Source: CAWFLT01 sp963816795 (GTDB lineage Bacteria; Acidobacteriota; Vicinamibacteria; Vicinamibacterales; SCN-69-37). From it: a stretch of DNA of 64,000 nucleotides. Positions 1 to 10,289 of the stretch are shown one piece after another. Within the stretch, counting starts at the first letter, position 1; each line of letters starts with the position of its first letter. The DNA lies in NCBI GenBank assembly GCA_963816795.1, contig CAWFLT010000011.1, positions 204,804-268,803 on the forward strand. The letters are read 5' to 3'. The position numbers were made by a program, and so were the translations under genes. The notes under the pieces were generated by a model. That model did not search any database, was not told where the DNA came from, and saw only the letters and a program-made list of their open reading frames with translations.

Positions 1-573
1 GTGCACAAGATCTCGATCGTGCAGCGCGGCTTTGGCGCGCTCGGCTACACGATGCAGCTGCCGCTGGAGGACAAGTACCTGCTGTCGAAGAGCGACCTCG
101 AGCGTCAGTTGGCCGTCCTGCTCGGCGGCCGGACGGCCGAGGCGATCGTCTTCGGCGAGGTCTCGACCGGCGCCCAGAACGACCTGATGCGCGCCACCGA
201 CATCGCGCGCGCGATGGTGACCGAATTCGGCATGAGCGACGCCGTCGGCCCGGTCAGTCACGAGGGGCACCGGCGCGCGACGTTCATGGACTCGCCGTTC
301 GGTCCGGATGCCAATCGCTACGCCGAGGAAACCGCGCGGCTCATCGATGCGGAGGTCAAGCGCATCATCGCCGCGGCGGAGACCAACGCTCACCAGTTGC
401 TCTCAGAGCACCGCGAGATTCTCGATGAATTGTCGGATCGGCTGCTCGAGAAGGAAGTGATCGAGGGCTACGAGCTGCGCGACATGCTCGGGCTGCCGTC
501 GCCGCCCGGCCACGGCAGGCATCCAGATCCGCTGCCGCCGCCGGTCGAGCCGGTCAGGATCGACAAGAGCTAG
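1..573 (+). CDS. ftsH: FtsH zinc metalloprotease, C-terminal part (gene starts before the window)
   Basis: This is the last 190 residues of the membrane-anchored AAA+ zinc protease FtsH, which degrades misfolded and regulatory proteins. The window opens inside the M41 peptidase domain. The segment VHKISIVQRG that follows the HExxH site, the GGRTAE helix and the GAQNDL stretch carrying the third zinc ligand (Asp) lie within residues 1-60. The transmembrane segments, ATPase module and HEAGH site must lie upstream. The first codon, GTG, is an internal valine rather than a start. The C terminus is a variable Pro-rich tail of about 25 residues. A GC-rich hairpin follows the stop. Confidence 0.95.
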   Translation: MHKISIVQRGFGALGYTMQLPLEDKYLLSKSDLERQLAVLLGGRTAEAIVFGEVSTGAQNDLMRATDIARAMVTEFGMSDAVGPVSHEGHRRATFMDSPFGPDANRYAEETARLIDAEVKRIIAAAETNAHQLLSEHREILDELSDRLLEKEVIEGYELRDMLGLPSPPGHGRHPDPLPPPVEPVRIDKS

Positions 574-596
574 CCTGCAGCTCTCCTCGCCATCTA

Positions 597-660
597 GAAT
601 TACTGGCGCGGGGCCCGCACCGCCCGCGCCTCGGGCCCGCGCCATCAAGCCGGCGCGGGG
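597..660. repeat. GC-rich palindromic repeat, copy 1, between ftsH and rho ends
   Basis: Arms around 604-616 and 632-642 can pair (GGCGCGGGGCCC against GGGCCCGCGCC) and enclose CACCGCCCGCGCC. The core resembles elements at 43331-43433 and 58206-58227. It lies between the convergent ends of ftsH and rho, so it may act as a bidirectional terminator, but there is no T tract. Confidence 0.5.
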
Positions 661-673
661 TGTCCACTTTGTT

Positions 674-709
674 CTTCTCCGTGCCCTCTAGCCCTTCTCC
701 GTGTCCTCG
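674..709. repeat. 20-bp-period repeat next to the rho stop codon (copy 1)
   Basis: The word CTTCTCCGTG occurs at 674-683 and 694-703, 20 bp apart. The 36-bp block matches the block at 40392-40427 with one mismatch. Both copies sit a few bases beyond the stop codon of a minus-strand gene (here rho). Confidence 0.7.
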
Positions 710-711
710 CT

Positions 712-2139
712 CTACGCCATTTTTTGCATCGCCGACAGGAACTCGGCGTTGCTCTTCGTCTTGCCCATCTTGTCGAGGAGCAGTTCCATCGCTTCGACGG
801 GAGAAAGGGGCGTCAGCACCTTGCGGAGCACCCAGATGCGATTGAGGTCCTCCTTCGGGATGAGCAGTTCTTCCTTGCGGGTGCCGCTCTTGATGATGTC
901 GATCGCCGGGAAGACGCGCTTGTCGACGAGCTTGCGGTCAAGGTGGATTTCCATGTTGCCGGTCCCCTTGAACTCTTCGAAGATCACGTCGTCCATGCGC
1001 GAGCCGGTGTCGATGAGCGCCGTCGACATGATGGTGATCGACCCGCCCTCTTCGATGTTTCGTGCGGCGCCGAAGAAGCGCTTCGGCTTCTGGAGCGCGT
1101 TCGAATCGAGACCGCCCGAGAGCACTTTGCCGGAGGGCGGCGCGACGGTGTTGTAGGCGCGCGCCAGACGAGTCACCGAGTCGAGCAGGATGACGACGTC
1201 CTTCTTGTGCTCGACCAGGCGCTTGGCCTTTTCGATGACCATCTCGGCCACCTGCACGTGCCGCTGCGCCGGCTCGTCGAAGGTCGACGAGATGACCTCG
1301 CCGCGGACCGAGCGCTGCATGTCGGTGACTTCTTCCGGCCGCTCGTCGATCAGCAGCACGATCAGATACACCTCGGGGTGATTGGTCGTGATCGACTGCG
1401 CGATGCTCTGCAGCAGCATCGTCTTGCCGGTGCGCGGCGGCGCCACGATGAGGCCGCGCTGGCCCTTGCCGATCGGCGTCATCAGGTCCATGACGCGGCC
1501 CGACAGGTTGTCGCCCGACGTCTCGAGACGGAGCCGTTCCTGCGGGTAGAGCGGCGTCAGGTTCTCGAAGAAGAGCTTGTTGCGCGCCTGATCGGGCGAC
1601 TCGAAGTTGACCGCTTCGACCTTGATGAGGGCGAAATAGCGCTCCCCGTCCTTGGGCGGCCGAACCTGCCCCGACACCGTGTCGCCGGTCTGCAGGTCGA
1701 ACTTGCGAATCTGCGACGGCGAGACGTAGATGTCGTCCGGGCCCGGGAGGTAGTTGTAGTCCGGCGCCCGCAGGAAGCCGAAGCCGTCCGGCAGCACCTC
1801 GAGCACGCCCTCGGAGAACATGAAGCCACTCTGTTCGGTCTGGGCCTTCAGGATCTGGAAGATGAGATCCTGCTTGCGCATCCCGGTGGCGCCGGCGACG
1901 TTCAGGTCCTTGGCGATCTGCGTGAGCTTCTGGATGCTCGCGTCTTTCAGATCGTTGATATTGAGGGTTGGCTTCGGCTGACGAGGGGCGTCTTGAGCGT
2001 TAGGTCTGTCGGACTGGGGCTGCGGGGCCTGGACGTCAGCGGGGGTCGCTGCGGCGTCGGACGTCGGTTCCGGCGTCGGGTCAACGACGGCCGATTCGAC
2101 AGGCTGTCGCCCTGAGGAGCGTTTTTGATGATGTGCCAT
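712..2139 (-). CDS. rho: Transcription termination factor Rho
   Basis: This is the hexameric RNA helicase that terminates transcription. The protein has 475 residues. A low-complexity Pro/Gln/Asp-rich head of about 55 residues is followed by the Rho N-terminal helical domain (about 58-100), an S1-like RNA-binding domain (about 108-180, with LPDGFGFLR) and the RecA-type ATPase with Walker A (APPRTGKT, about 233-240), LLDSVTRLARAYN, and the Q-loop region LDSNALQKPKRFFGAARN. I chose the ATG that begins MAHHQKRSSG. The frame stays open a further 55 codons upstream, but that stretch overlaps the next gene and has no Rho similarity. There is no obvious Shine-Dalgarno. Confidence 0.96.
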   Translation of the reverse strand: MAHHQKRSSGRQPVESAVVDPTPEPTSDAAATPADVQAPQPQSDRPNAQDAPRQPKPTLNINDLKDASIQKLTQIAKDLNVAGATGMRKQDLIFQILKAQTEQSGFMFSEGVLEVLPDGFGFLRAPDYNYLPGPDDIYVSPSQIRKFDLQTGDTVSGQVRPPKDGERYFALIKVEAVNFESPDQARNKLFFENLTPLYPQERLRLETSGDNLSGRVMDLMTPIGKGQRGLIVAPPRTGKTMLLQSIAQSITTNHPEVYLIVLLIDERPEEVTDMQRSVRGEVISSTFDEPAQRHVQVAEMVIEKAKRLVEHKKDVVILLDSVTRLARAYNTVAPPSGKVLSGGLDSNALQKPKRFFGAARNIEEGGSITIMSTALIDTGSRMDDVIFEEFKGTGNMEIHLDRKLVDKRVFPAIDIIKSGTRKEELLIPKEDLNRIWVLRKVLTPLSPVEAMELLLDKMGKTKSNAEFLSAMQKMA

Positions 2140-2246
2140 AGGGGTTGGAACGTGACAATTTTTTCTATTTTGGTAGTCGGTTGAGCTGGGAACGGAGGCG
2201 GCCTTCCTAGAAACTGCCGGCCGCGACGAATGGACGAACGCACGAG

Positions 2247-2255
2247 AGTATAGCA
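2247..2255 (-). promoter_or_regulatory. Extended -10 promoter for rho
   Basis: On the minus strand the sequence reads TGCTATACT: a TATACT -10 box with a TGn extension, which can make up for the lack of a good -35. It would give a leader of about 100 nt before the rho ATG, room for the autoregulation common for rho. The box lies between rho and the 3' end of the upstream gene. Confidence 0.5.
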
Positions 2256-2261
2256 CAGTTC

Positions 2262-2630
2262 CTAGTAATTCCCCGGGGATTCGCCGATGGCGGCAATCGA
2301 GCACCGTGAAATCGGCGTGACGCCCAGCTGTTCTGCCCGGGCAGCAATCCGTCCGTCGTCAGCGCCCGGATTCAGCCAGACGGCCTTGATCCCTTTCTTC
2401 GCGATTTGCTCGATGACCGTCAACCCGACGTCGGGCGTGACGTAGAGCGTCGCTTCGTCGATGTCGCCGGGGTAGTCGAGCACCGACGGGAATGCCGGCT
2501 CCCCTTCCACCCGGGTCTCGTGCGGATTGATCGGAATAACCGTATAGCCGCGAGTCCTGAACGCGCGAACGGCCTTGTTCCCGAATTTCCGCCGATTCGT
2601 TGACGCCCCGATGATAGCGACGATTTTCAT
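2262..2630 (-). CDS. CoA-binding domain protein (YccU-like)
   Basis: A single Rossmann-fold domain of 122 residues of the CoA_binding_2 family. The start MKIVAIIGAST is the nucleotide-binding loop, followed by INPHETRVEGEPAFPSV and LYVTPDVGLTVIEQIAKKG. Such stand-alone proteins resemble the N-terminal domain of ADP-forming acyl-CoA synthetases and bind CoA; the cellular role is unsettled. Length and both ends fit the family. It lies upstream of rho on the same strand, and its 3' end abuts the rho promoter, so co-transcription is possible. It is separated from the next upstream gene by an inverted repeat. Confidence 0.85.
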   Translation of the reverse strand: MKIVAIIGASTNRRKFGNKAVRAFRTRGYTVIPINPHETRVEGEPAFPSVLDYPGDIDEATLYVTPDVGLTVIEQIAKKGIKAVWLNPGADDGRIAARAEQLGVTPISRCSIAAIGESPGNY

Positions 2631-2656
2631 TTGGAGGCTGGAAACTAGGAGCTTTC

Positions 2657-2786
2657 AACACGAAGGGCACGAAGCGAAGCCGAAAAGCACGCAGAACTAA
2701 GTTGGAAAGCCTTGAAGCATAAGGTCTACCCATCTTATCTCTTCGTGAACTTCGTCTTCCTTCGTGTGCTTCGTGGTCTTCGTGTT
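2657..2786. repeat. Inverted CACGAAG-type periodic repeat
   Basis: AACACGAAGGGCACGAAG at 2657-2674 is nearly the reverse complement of CTTCGTGGTCTTCGTGTT at 2769-2786 (16 of 18). The right arm is preceded by further CTTCGTG words from about 2742. Nothing else is seen in this roughly 165-bp spacer. Confidence 0.65.
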
Positions 2787-2795
2787 GAAAAGATC

Positions 2796-4172
2796 TTACT
2801 GAAAGATCTTGCCCGGATTCAGTATCCCATTCGGATCGAACGCCTGTTTCACGCGTCGCATGAGCGCGATCGTCTCCGGCGTCAGCTCGAGCGACAGGTA
2901 GGGAGACTTCGCGAAGCCGATCCCGTGTTCGCCGGTGATGGATCCCTCGAGGGCGACGACACCTTCGAACAGCGCCCGTTCGGCGTCGTGGGCACGCTGA
3001 AGGCCGGGCAGGTCGTCCTCGGCGACCATGATGTTGACGTGAATGTTGCCGTCACCGACGTGACCGAAACACGGAATCTTCAACTGGTACCGGGTCCTCA
3101 GGTCGTCGATCAGCTCGAACAGCTGCGGAATGCGGCCCTTCGGCACGACGACGTCGTGATTGTGCTTGTGGGCCGCGATAGTGCGCAGGGCCGGCGAGAG
3201 CTCACGGCGGACGCGCCAGAGATCCTGCCGCTCGGCATCGTCCTGCGCCCGCAGGACTTCGGAAGCGCCGGCCTCACGGCACGCCCGTTCGACTCGCGGC
3301 GTCTCACCGGCGACGAGCTCCGACAGCCCGTCGACCTCGACCAGCAGCAGCGCGTTCGTGCCGGGCGGCGCCAGGGTCGCGCCACCCAGATAGGTGGCGA
3401 CCGCCGCCAGCGACTCCGCGTCCACCAGTTCGAGCGCGGCCGGCACGACGCGCTCGCGCACGATGCGCATGACGGCGTCGACCGCACCGCCGACGGTCGG
3501 AAAGGCCGCGCGCAGGGTCGCCTGCACTGGCGGCTTCGGCACCAGGCGGAGAACGACGCGCGTGACGATCGCCAGCGTCCCTTCCGAGCCGACGAGCAGG
3601 TGCGTCAGGTCGTAGCCGGCGACGTTCTTCACCGTCTTCCCGCCGGTCTGGATGATTTCGCCGGTTGCCAGCACGGCCTCGAGGCCGAGGACGTAGTGTC
3701 CGGTCACGCCGTACTTGAACGCGCGCGGCCCACCGGCGTTCTCGCCGACGTTGCCGCCGATAGCCGACCGGCGGAGGCTGGCCGGATCTGGCGGATAGAA
3801 CAAGCCGACGCGCTCGACGGCGTCCTGCAGGTCTCCCGTGATGACGTTGGGCTCGACGACGGCGACGAGGTTGGCCTCGTCGATCTCGAGGATGCGATTG
3901 AGCCGCTCGAGGCTCACGACGACGCCGCCGCGCACTGGAACGGCCCCGCCTGTATATCCGGTGCCTGCCCCGCGGGGCACGAGCGGTGTCTTCGTCGCGT
4001 TGCAGTACCGCGCGATCGCGGCGACTTCGGCAGTCGTGCCCGGCAGGACGACGACGTCCGGCGGGTGGCCGCGATTCATCCCATCGACGCCATATCGCTC
4101 GCGGCTCTCCTCATCAGTCCGGACGTACTCCGGCCCGACGATGTCGGCGAGGGGGACGGGCCTGTTTTCCAC
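2796..4172 (-). CDS. glcD: FAD-linked oxidase, glycolate/D-lactate oxidase GlcD-like
   Basis: A 458-residue flavoprotein of the FAD_binding_4 / FAD-oxidase_C class that oxidises 2-hydroxy acids such as glycolate or D-lactate. The FAD-binding part shows PLVPRGAGTGYTGGAVP (about 65-81), PDPASLRRSAIGGNVGENAGG and the glycine-rich LLVGSEGTLAIVT. The C-terminal cap has CFGHVGDGNIHVN, with a conserved His, and GSITGEHGIG. The start is GTG. GlcE and GlcF partners are not adjacent, so a single-subunit D-lactate dehydrogenase-type role is possible. Substrate choice cannot be read from sequence. Confidence 0.9.
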   Translation of the reverse strand: MENRPVPLADIVGPEYVRTDEESRERYGVDGMNRGHPPDVVVLPGTTAEVAAIARYCNATKTPLVPRGAGTGYTGGAVPVRGGVVVSLERLNRILEIDEANLVAVVEPNVITGDLQDAVERVGLFYPPDPASLRRSAIGGNVGENAGGPRAFKYGVTGHYVLGLEAVLATGEIIQTGGKTVKNVAGYDLTHLLVGSEGTLAIVTRVVLRLVPKPPVQATLRAAFPTVGGAVDAVMRIVRERVVPAALELVDAESLAAVATYLGGATLAPPGTNALLLVEVDGLSELVAGETPRVERACREAGASEVLRAQDDAERQDLWRVRRELSPALRTIAAHKHNHDVVVPKGRIPQLFELIDDLRTRYQLKIPCFGHVGDGNIHVNIMVAEDDLPGLQRAHDAERALFEGVVALEGSITGEHGIGFAKSPYLSLELTPETIALMRRVKQAFDPNGILNPGKIFQ

Positions 4173-4220
4173 AGTTTTGGGCTTCGGGGACAGGCCTCAA
4201 AGCGGCGCGGTCTGAGGCAC

Positions 4221-4272
4221 GTGGCCCCGCGCCGTGAGCAAGCTGGCCGACTCTCACGGCGCGAGGGCCCCA
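4221..4272. repeat. GC-rich hairpin repeat, diverged copy
   Basis: GCGCCGTGAG (4229-4238) and CTCACGGCGC (4253-4262) pair perfectly around a 14-nt loop containing CTGGCC. The pattern of TGAG, then TGGCC, then GGCCCCA parallels the element at 43331-43433. It lies in the 143-bp gap upstream of glcD. Confidence 0.55.
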
Positions 4273-4315
4273 TCAGCCGAGCTTGGACCGCGGCCCGTCG
4301 CGCACGTGTGCAAAA

Positions 4316-5509
4316 TCAGCCCTTTCGCGCGAAGCGAATGAGGCGGGTGACGCCTTCGCGCAGGCGATCGAGGGAGGTGGCGTATGAGAGTCGGATGAAG
4401 CCGGGCGTGTCGAAGGCTTCGCCGGCCGTCGTCACGACGTGCTCCTCGGCGAGGAGCGCATCCGCGAAGTCGATGGCGGTCCGATGCTTGTCGGGCGAGA
4501 GAAACTCGCTGACCGACGGGAACAGATAGAAGGCGCCCTGCGGCACCGCGCACTCGAGCCGCGGCTCCTCGGCGAGCCAGGCGAGGACCTGGTCGCGCCG
4601 CGCTTTATACTCCTCGCGCATCTCGCGGACGCACTCCTGCGAGCTGGTGAGCGCCGCAGTGACCGCGCGCTGCGTAATCGAGTTCACATTCGAGGTCGAA
4701 TGACTCTGAAGCGCGTTGCTCGCCTGGACGACCGCTTTGGGCCCTGCGAGCCAGCCGCACCGCCATCCAGTCATCGCGTACGCCTTCGACGCCGATCCTG
4801 CCAGCACCAGACGGTCTCGCATCGCGTCGCCGAAGATCTTCGGCAGGTTGTGCGGCACCGCGTCGTAGACCAACCCTTCGTAGCAGAGGTCAATGACGAT
4901 CCACAAATCCCGCTTCGCCGCTTCTGCGGCAAGCTTCTTCGCCTCCTCTTCAGACAGCAGCGCGCCGGTCGGATTGCCCGGCGAGTTGATGATGATCGCG
5001 CGCGTGCGCGGCGTGACGGCGGCGAGCAGCGTGTCGGCGTGGAGCGCGAATCCGTCTTCGATCCGGGTGCGGGCGATGACCGGCGTCGCCCCCGCCAGCT
5101 TGACCTGCTCGACGATCGTCGGCCAGCCGGGCATGTGCGTGACGACGTCGTCGCCAGGACCGAAGAGCGCCATCGCCGCGTGCAGGAGCGCCTGCTTGCC
5201 GCCGGCCGTGATGATCACTTCGTCCGGTGCGTAACTGACGCCGTAATCCTGCTGATACCTGGCGCCGACGGCCTGGCGGAGCTCGAGCACGCCCATGTTG
5301 GCCGTGTACTTCGTGAAGTTCTTGTCGAGCGCGGTGTGCGCGGCGGCGATGATGTGCGGCGGCGTCGGGAAATCCGGTTCACCCGCGCCGAGGTCCACGA
5401 CGTCCACGCCCTGCCGGCGCAGCTTCTCGGCTTCAATCGTCCCCTTCATCGTCGGAGACATGGCAATCTGGCGGGTTCGGTCAGCGAGGGGCAGCGTGTC
5501 GGTGCTCAT
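4316..5509 (-). CDS. Class I/II PLP-dependent aminotransferase (aspartate aminotransferase-like)
   Basis: A 397-residue fold-type I aminotransferase of the Igamma/Ibeta aspartate aminotransferase group. The N-terminal GAGEPDFPTP, central NSPGNPTG (about 172-179), IDLCYEGLVYD and the PLP lysine in GSASKAYAMTGWRCGW are all visible, as is the substrate-carboxylate arginine region GFIRLSYA. Aromatic or prephenate substrates are possible in this group. The gene overlaps coaD by 4 bp (ATGA) and is probably co-transcribed with coaD, rsmD and recG. Confidence 0.88.
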   Translation of the reverse strand: MSTDTLPLADRTRQIAMSPTMKGTIEAEKLRRQGVDVVDLGAGEPDFPTPPHIIAAAHTALDKNFTKYTANMGVLELRQAVGARYQQDYGVSYAPDEVIITAGGKQALLHAAMALFGPGDDVVTHMPGWPTIVEQVKLAGATPVIARTRIEDGFALHADTLLAAVTPRTRAIIINSPGNPTGALLSEEEAKKLAAEAAKRDLWIVIDLCYEGLVYDAVPHNLPKIFGDAMRDRLVLAGSASKAYAMTGWRCGWLAGPKAVVQASNALQSHSTSNVNSITQRAVTAALTSSQECVREMREEYKARRDQVLAWLAEEPRLECAVPQGAFYLFPSVSEFLSPDKHRTAIDFADALLAEEHVVTTAGEAFDTPGFIRLSYATSLDRLREGVTRLIRFARKG

Positions 5510-6006
5510 ACGTCGAGGGTCCTTCCAGCGTCACGTTGGCGAGCCAGCCGCCGGGCGACGGCCGGCGGCACGAGGCCGTCGACCGATCCGCCAAGCGTGG
5601 AAACTTCCTTGACCAGGGTGGAGCTGAGGTGGCTCCACTCTGCGGGTGGCATCATGAACACCGTCTCGATGTCGGCACTCAAATGCCGGTTCATCAATGC
5701 CATCTGTCGCTCGTATTCGAAGTCAGCGACGCCGCGCAGGCCACGGACGATCGCGCACGCCTGACGGCGCCGCGCGTAGTCGACGAGCAGCCCTTCGAAC
5801 GGCTCGACCTCGACCGTCGCGATTCCCTGGCAGACCTCACGAATCATCGCGACCCGCTCGGCGACGGTGAACACCGGCTGTTTGCCACTGTTCTGCAAGA
5901 TGGCCACGATCACACGATCGAAGAGCCGGGCTGACCGCTCGATCAGATCCAGATGGCCGTTCGTCAGCGGATCGAACGTGCCTGGATAGATGGCGAGACG
6001 CGTCAT
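5506..6006 (-). CDS. coaD: Phosphopantetheine adenylyltransferase
   Basis: CoaD transfers AMP from ATP to 4'-phosphopantetheine, the penultimate step of CoA synthesis. The 166-residue protein has YPGTFDPLTNGHLDLI near the N terminus (nucleotidyltransferase TxxxH-type motif) and the C-terminal HLSSTLVKEV motif. Length and ends are typical. It overlaps rsmD by 4 bp; rsmD-coaD adjacency is common in bacteria. Confidence 0.96.
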   Translation of the reverse strand: MTRLAIYPGTFDPLTNGHLDLIERSARLFDRVIVAILQNSGKQPVFTVAERVAMIREVCQGIATVEVEPFEGLLVDYARRRQACAIVRGLRGVADFEYERQMALMNRHLSADIETVFMMPPAEWSHLSSTLVKEVSTLGGSVDGLVPPAVARRLARQRDAGRTLDV

Positions 6007-6593
6007 GGCTCAGCAGGACCTCGGAGGCCGTTCATCGCGTTTCTAGTATGAACGACCTCCGCGGTCGCCGTATAGAACGACAACGCGCTGTCGCCCGCCA
6101 GGAGGACGCGCGTCCGCGAGAGTGCCCCAGCCGCCTCCGGTGAGGGGCGCCGCCGGCTGTGCTCGAGCACGAGGCGCCCCATGGGCGCGACCGTCGCCGC
6201 CGCCACGTCGAGCACTGCGGCAAGATCGTCGATGTCGTAGGGTGGATCGAGCAAGGCGAGTTCGAAGTGACCCGCGCTCCGGCGCAGGCGAAGAAAGTCG
6301 GCGCGGATGATAGCACACGCGTCCGTGACCCCGCATTTGGCGATGTTCTCCGCGAGCGCGGCCAGCGCGCGCGCGTCGCGCTCGACGAACGTCACATGTG
6401 ACGCGCCCCGGCTGATCGCTTCGAGACCGAGTGCGCCGGTCCCGGCGAAGGCGTCCAGCACGCGGGCGCCGTCGAGCGACGGCCCGATCACGTTGAAGAG
6501 CGTTTCGCGAAGGCTGTCGGACGTCGGGCGCACGGTCGCGCCGCGCGGCGCGACCAGCCGTCGGCCCTTCAACGAGCCCGCGATAATCCTCAC
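6003..6593 (-). CDS. rsmD: 16S rRNA (guanine966-N2)-methyltransferase
   Basis: An SAM-dependent methyltransferase acting on 16S rRNA G966 in the 30S subunit. The protein starts VRIIAGSLKGRRL at a GTG. The 69 codons upstream in frame are low-complexity Arg/Ser sequence overlapping recG and are rejected. Visible are RPTSDSLRETLFN, the SAM loop DAFAGTGALGLEAISRGA, VERD and the catalytic LLDPPYD (D/NPPY type). The family length of about 190 residues matches (196). Confidence 0.94.
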   Translation of the reverse strand: MRIIAGSLKGRRLVAPRGATVRPTSDSLRETLFNVIGPSLDGARVLDAFAGTGALGLEAISRGASHVTFVERDARALAALAENIAKCGVTDACAIIRADFLRLRRSAGHFELALLDPPYDIDDLAAVLDVAAATVAPMGRLVLEHSRRRPSPEAAGALSRTRVLLAGDSALSFYTATAEVVHTRNAMNGLRGPAEP

Positions 6594-6666
6594 GCAGGAC
6601 GTCCGTGCTTCTGTCGCGCGATCGGGGCGGCGCGCGGCGAGCGTACTCGTGCAGCCTCCATTGCGG

Positions 6667-8769
<2,103 letters not shown>

Positions 8770-8792
8770 GGGAGAGAATTGTATGCCGGCGC

Positions 8793-9407
8793 CTATTGGA
8801 TGATGGTCGCCGTGCCGGGCTGCAGTTCGAGCTGCCGGATGTTCTGCGGCAAATCGAAGGGCTTGTCGAGGTCGAAGCCCTGCGGCAGTTCTGGCGACTT
8901 CGAGTAGTAGCTCACGACTTCCTGCACCACCGACGCCGGAATCGGCACGCCGCCGAGCGTCGCGGACTGCAGTTGGAACAGCCCCTTGCCGTTGGCTCCG
9001 GTGAGGAGGCCCGCCGCCGTCAGTTCGACGCGGCCGGTCACGTAGGCGAGCGGATCGAGCCAGCCGCGTACTTTCGACTTGCGGATGACGTCGAGGTCGA
9101 CCAGCGCGCGCGCCTGGACTTGCTTGCCGTCGACGATGGTCACTCGCGGATCGACGACGCCGACCGGCATGATGTCACTGTTGAACTTGAAGTACGCGTT
9201 GACCTCGCGGTCGGTGAACGACGTACGCACCGGTTTGGCGGTGGCGGCCGGCTTCGGCTTGGCGCCGCGCTCAACAATCGTGTTGAGCTTGCGGAACATG
9301 CTGTCCGATTCAGTCCGGGTGAAATCCTGACGAGCCTGGGCCGAGGCAACCACGATGACGCCGCAAAGACCCAGCAAGACAGGGAACCGGCGGGACACAA
9401 CCCTCAT
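8793..9407 (-). CDS. Secreted hypothetical protein
   Basis: A 204-residue protein with a clear signal peptide (Arg-rich start, hydrophobic VLLGLCGVIVVASAQA, cleavage near residue 25). The mature part has SFTDREVNAYFKF and VPIPASVVQEVVSYYSKS, followed by a short C-terminal beta-rich stretch. The pattern recalls small lipid-binding or LmeA/DUF2993-like secreted domains, but I cannot assign it. It lies 23 bp upstream of recG on the same strand and may share its transcript. Confidence 0.75.
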   Translation of the reverse strand: MRVVSRRFPVLLGLCGVIVVASAQARQDFTRTESDSMFRKLNTIVERGAKPKPAATAKPVRTSFTDREVNAYFKFNSDIMPVGVVDPRVTIVDGKQVQARALVDLDVIRKSKVRGWLDPLAYVTGRVELTAAGLLTGANGKGLFQLQSATLGGVPIPASVVQEVVSYYSKSPELPQGFDLDKPFDLPQNIRQLELQPGTATIIQ

Positions 9408-9528
9408 AGTAGCGCAGGCCGCGAGAGGGCCTCAATCGTTGGACGTCGCGGGCGCGGTTCCGGTTGCCGCACGTCGCGCACGCCCTATGGCGGTTTCGAC
9501 TGCGGTGTAGACAGCCGCGAGGGGGGAG

Positions 9529-9592
9529 ATTTGCACAGGTGAGGGACGGGTCTTGCTCGCGCAAGCGAGACCCGTCCCCCACCTGTGCAAAT
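9529..9592. repeat. Long near-perfect inverted repeat (cruciform)
   Basis: Two 25-nt arms (9529-9553 and 9568-9592) are reverse complements with one mismatch. They run from ATTTGCACAGGTG to GGGACGGGTCT and enclose a 14-nt centre that is itself partly self-complementary. It lies in the 306-bp gap between two minus-strand genes, in which I see nothing else. There is no T tract next to it. It could be a miniature element or a stable transcript hairpin. Confidence 0.75.
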
Positions 9593-9713
9593 CCCCCTCA
9601 TCCCGGCACCACCGCCGCGCAAACCGCCGAGCCGTTTTCACTCTGCTACTGACAAGTCAAAACGGCTCGAAGCTCCGCGACGTCCGTACGGCCAGACTGA
9701 CGGGACGTCGTGA

Positions 9714-10289
9714 CTACCCGCCGTCGCGGACCCCTCTGAGCTTGACGAGCATCTCGATTTTCTGCCGCTCGAGGCGCTCTTCCAACATGCGGAATCGCAC
9801 GCGTTGCCAGGGCGTCAGCACGCCATCCAGCTCGAGCTCCGCCTGACGGATCTCCTGGAGCGCGCGCTGGTTGGCCTCATCGAACGTCTTGTATCGCGGC
9901 AGAATCTCGTCGTCCTTGAACGGCCCGGCGCCGCTGACGAGCGGCGCCAGCTCGCGCATCGCCTTGTTGCGCTGCATGATCTGCTGCCGCCGGGCCTGCT
10001 GCAATCGCCGCAGCCGCGCCACGAACGTCGGGTACTGATCGGCGGTCAGCTGCAGATCGCGCTCGGCCACGATCGTCGCGTGCACGTCGAGGTAGTCCTG
10101 CAGCTGCTGCTGGGTCATCGGCCCGCCGGGCGGCGGGTTGGCCCGGCGCTGCCCCCGCCCGAGCGGCGGCTGCGGCTGAGCGGTCGCCGGGGGCGTTGTC
10201 GGCGGTGGCTCCTGCGCCCAGGCCGGCATCGCTCCCAGGACGACGATCGCGCAGGCGACGATGGCGGCTCGGTACGATGCGCGCGTCAT
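9714..10289 (-). CDS. Periplasmic Spy/CpxP-like protein
   Basis: A 191-residue protein with a signal peptide (IVACAIVVLGAMPAWA), a Pro/Gln/Arg linker and a helical domain. That domain contains LQLTADQYPTFVARLRRLQ and LDGVLTPWQRVRFRMLEERLE: two LTxxQ-like motifs spaced as in Spy/CpxP/ZraP metal-sensing or chaperone proteins. The gene overlaps the anti-sigma gene upstream by 4 bp, giving a sigma/anti-sigma/Spy-like operon that suggests an envelope-stress module. The exact function is inferred. Confidence 0.75.
   Translation of the reverse strand: MTRASYRAAIVACAIVVLGAMPAWAQEPPPTTPPATAQPQPPLGRGQRRANPPPGGPMTQQQLQDYLDVHATIVAERDLQLTADQYPTFVARLRRLQQARRQQIMQRNKAMRELAPLVSGAGPFKDDEILPRYKTFDEANQRALQEIRQAELELDGVLTPWQRVRFRMLEERLERQKIEMLVKLRGVRDGG

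Noticed and set aside
724..2115. 463-residue open frame antisense to rho
   Set aside because: Arg/Asp/Leu-rich shadow; rho is unambiguous.
2140..2304. N-terminal extension of Rho by 55 codons
   Set aside because: The extension overlaps the CoA-binding gene and the rho promoter and has no family similarity.
2712..4529. 605-residue open frame antisense to glcD
   Set aside because: Same cause; glcD on the other strand has complete FAD-oxidase motifs.
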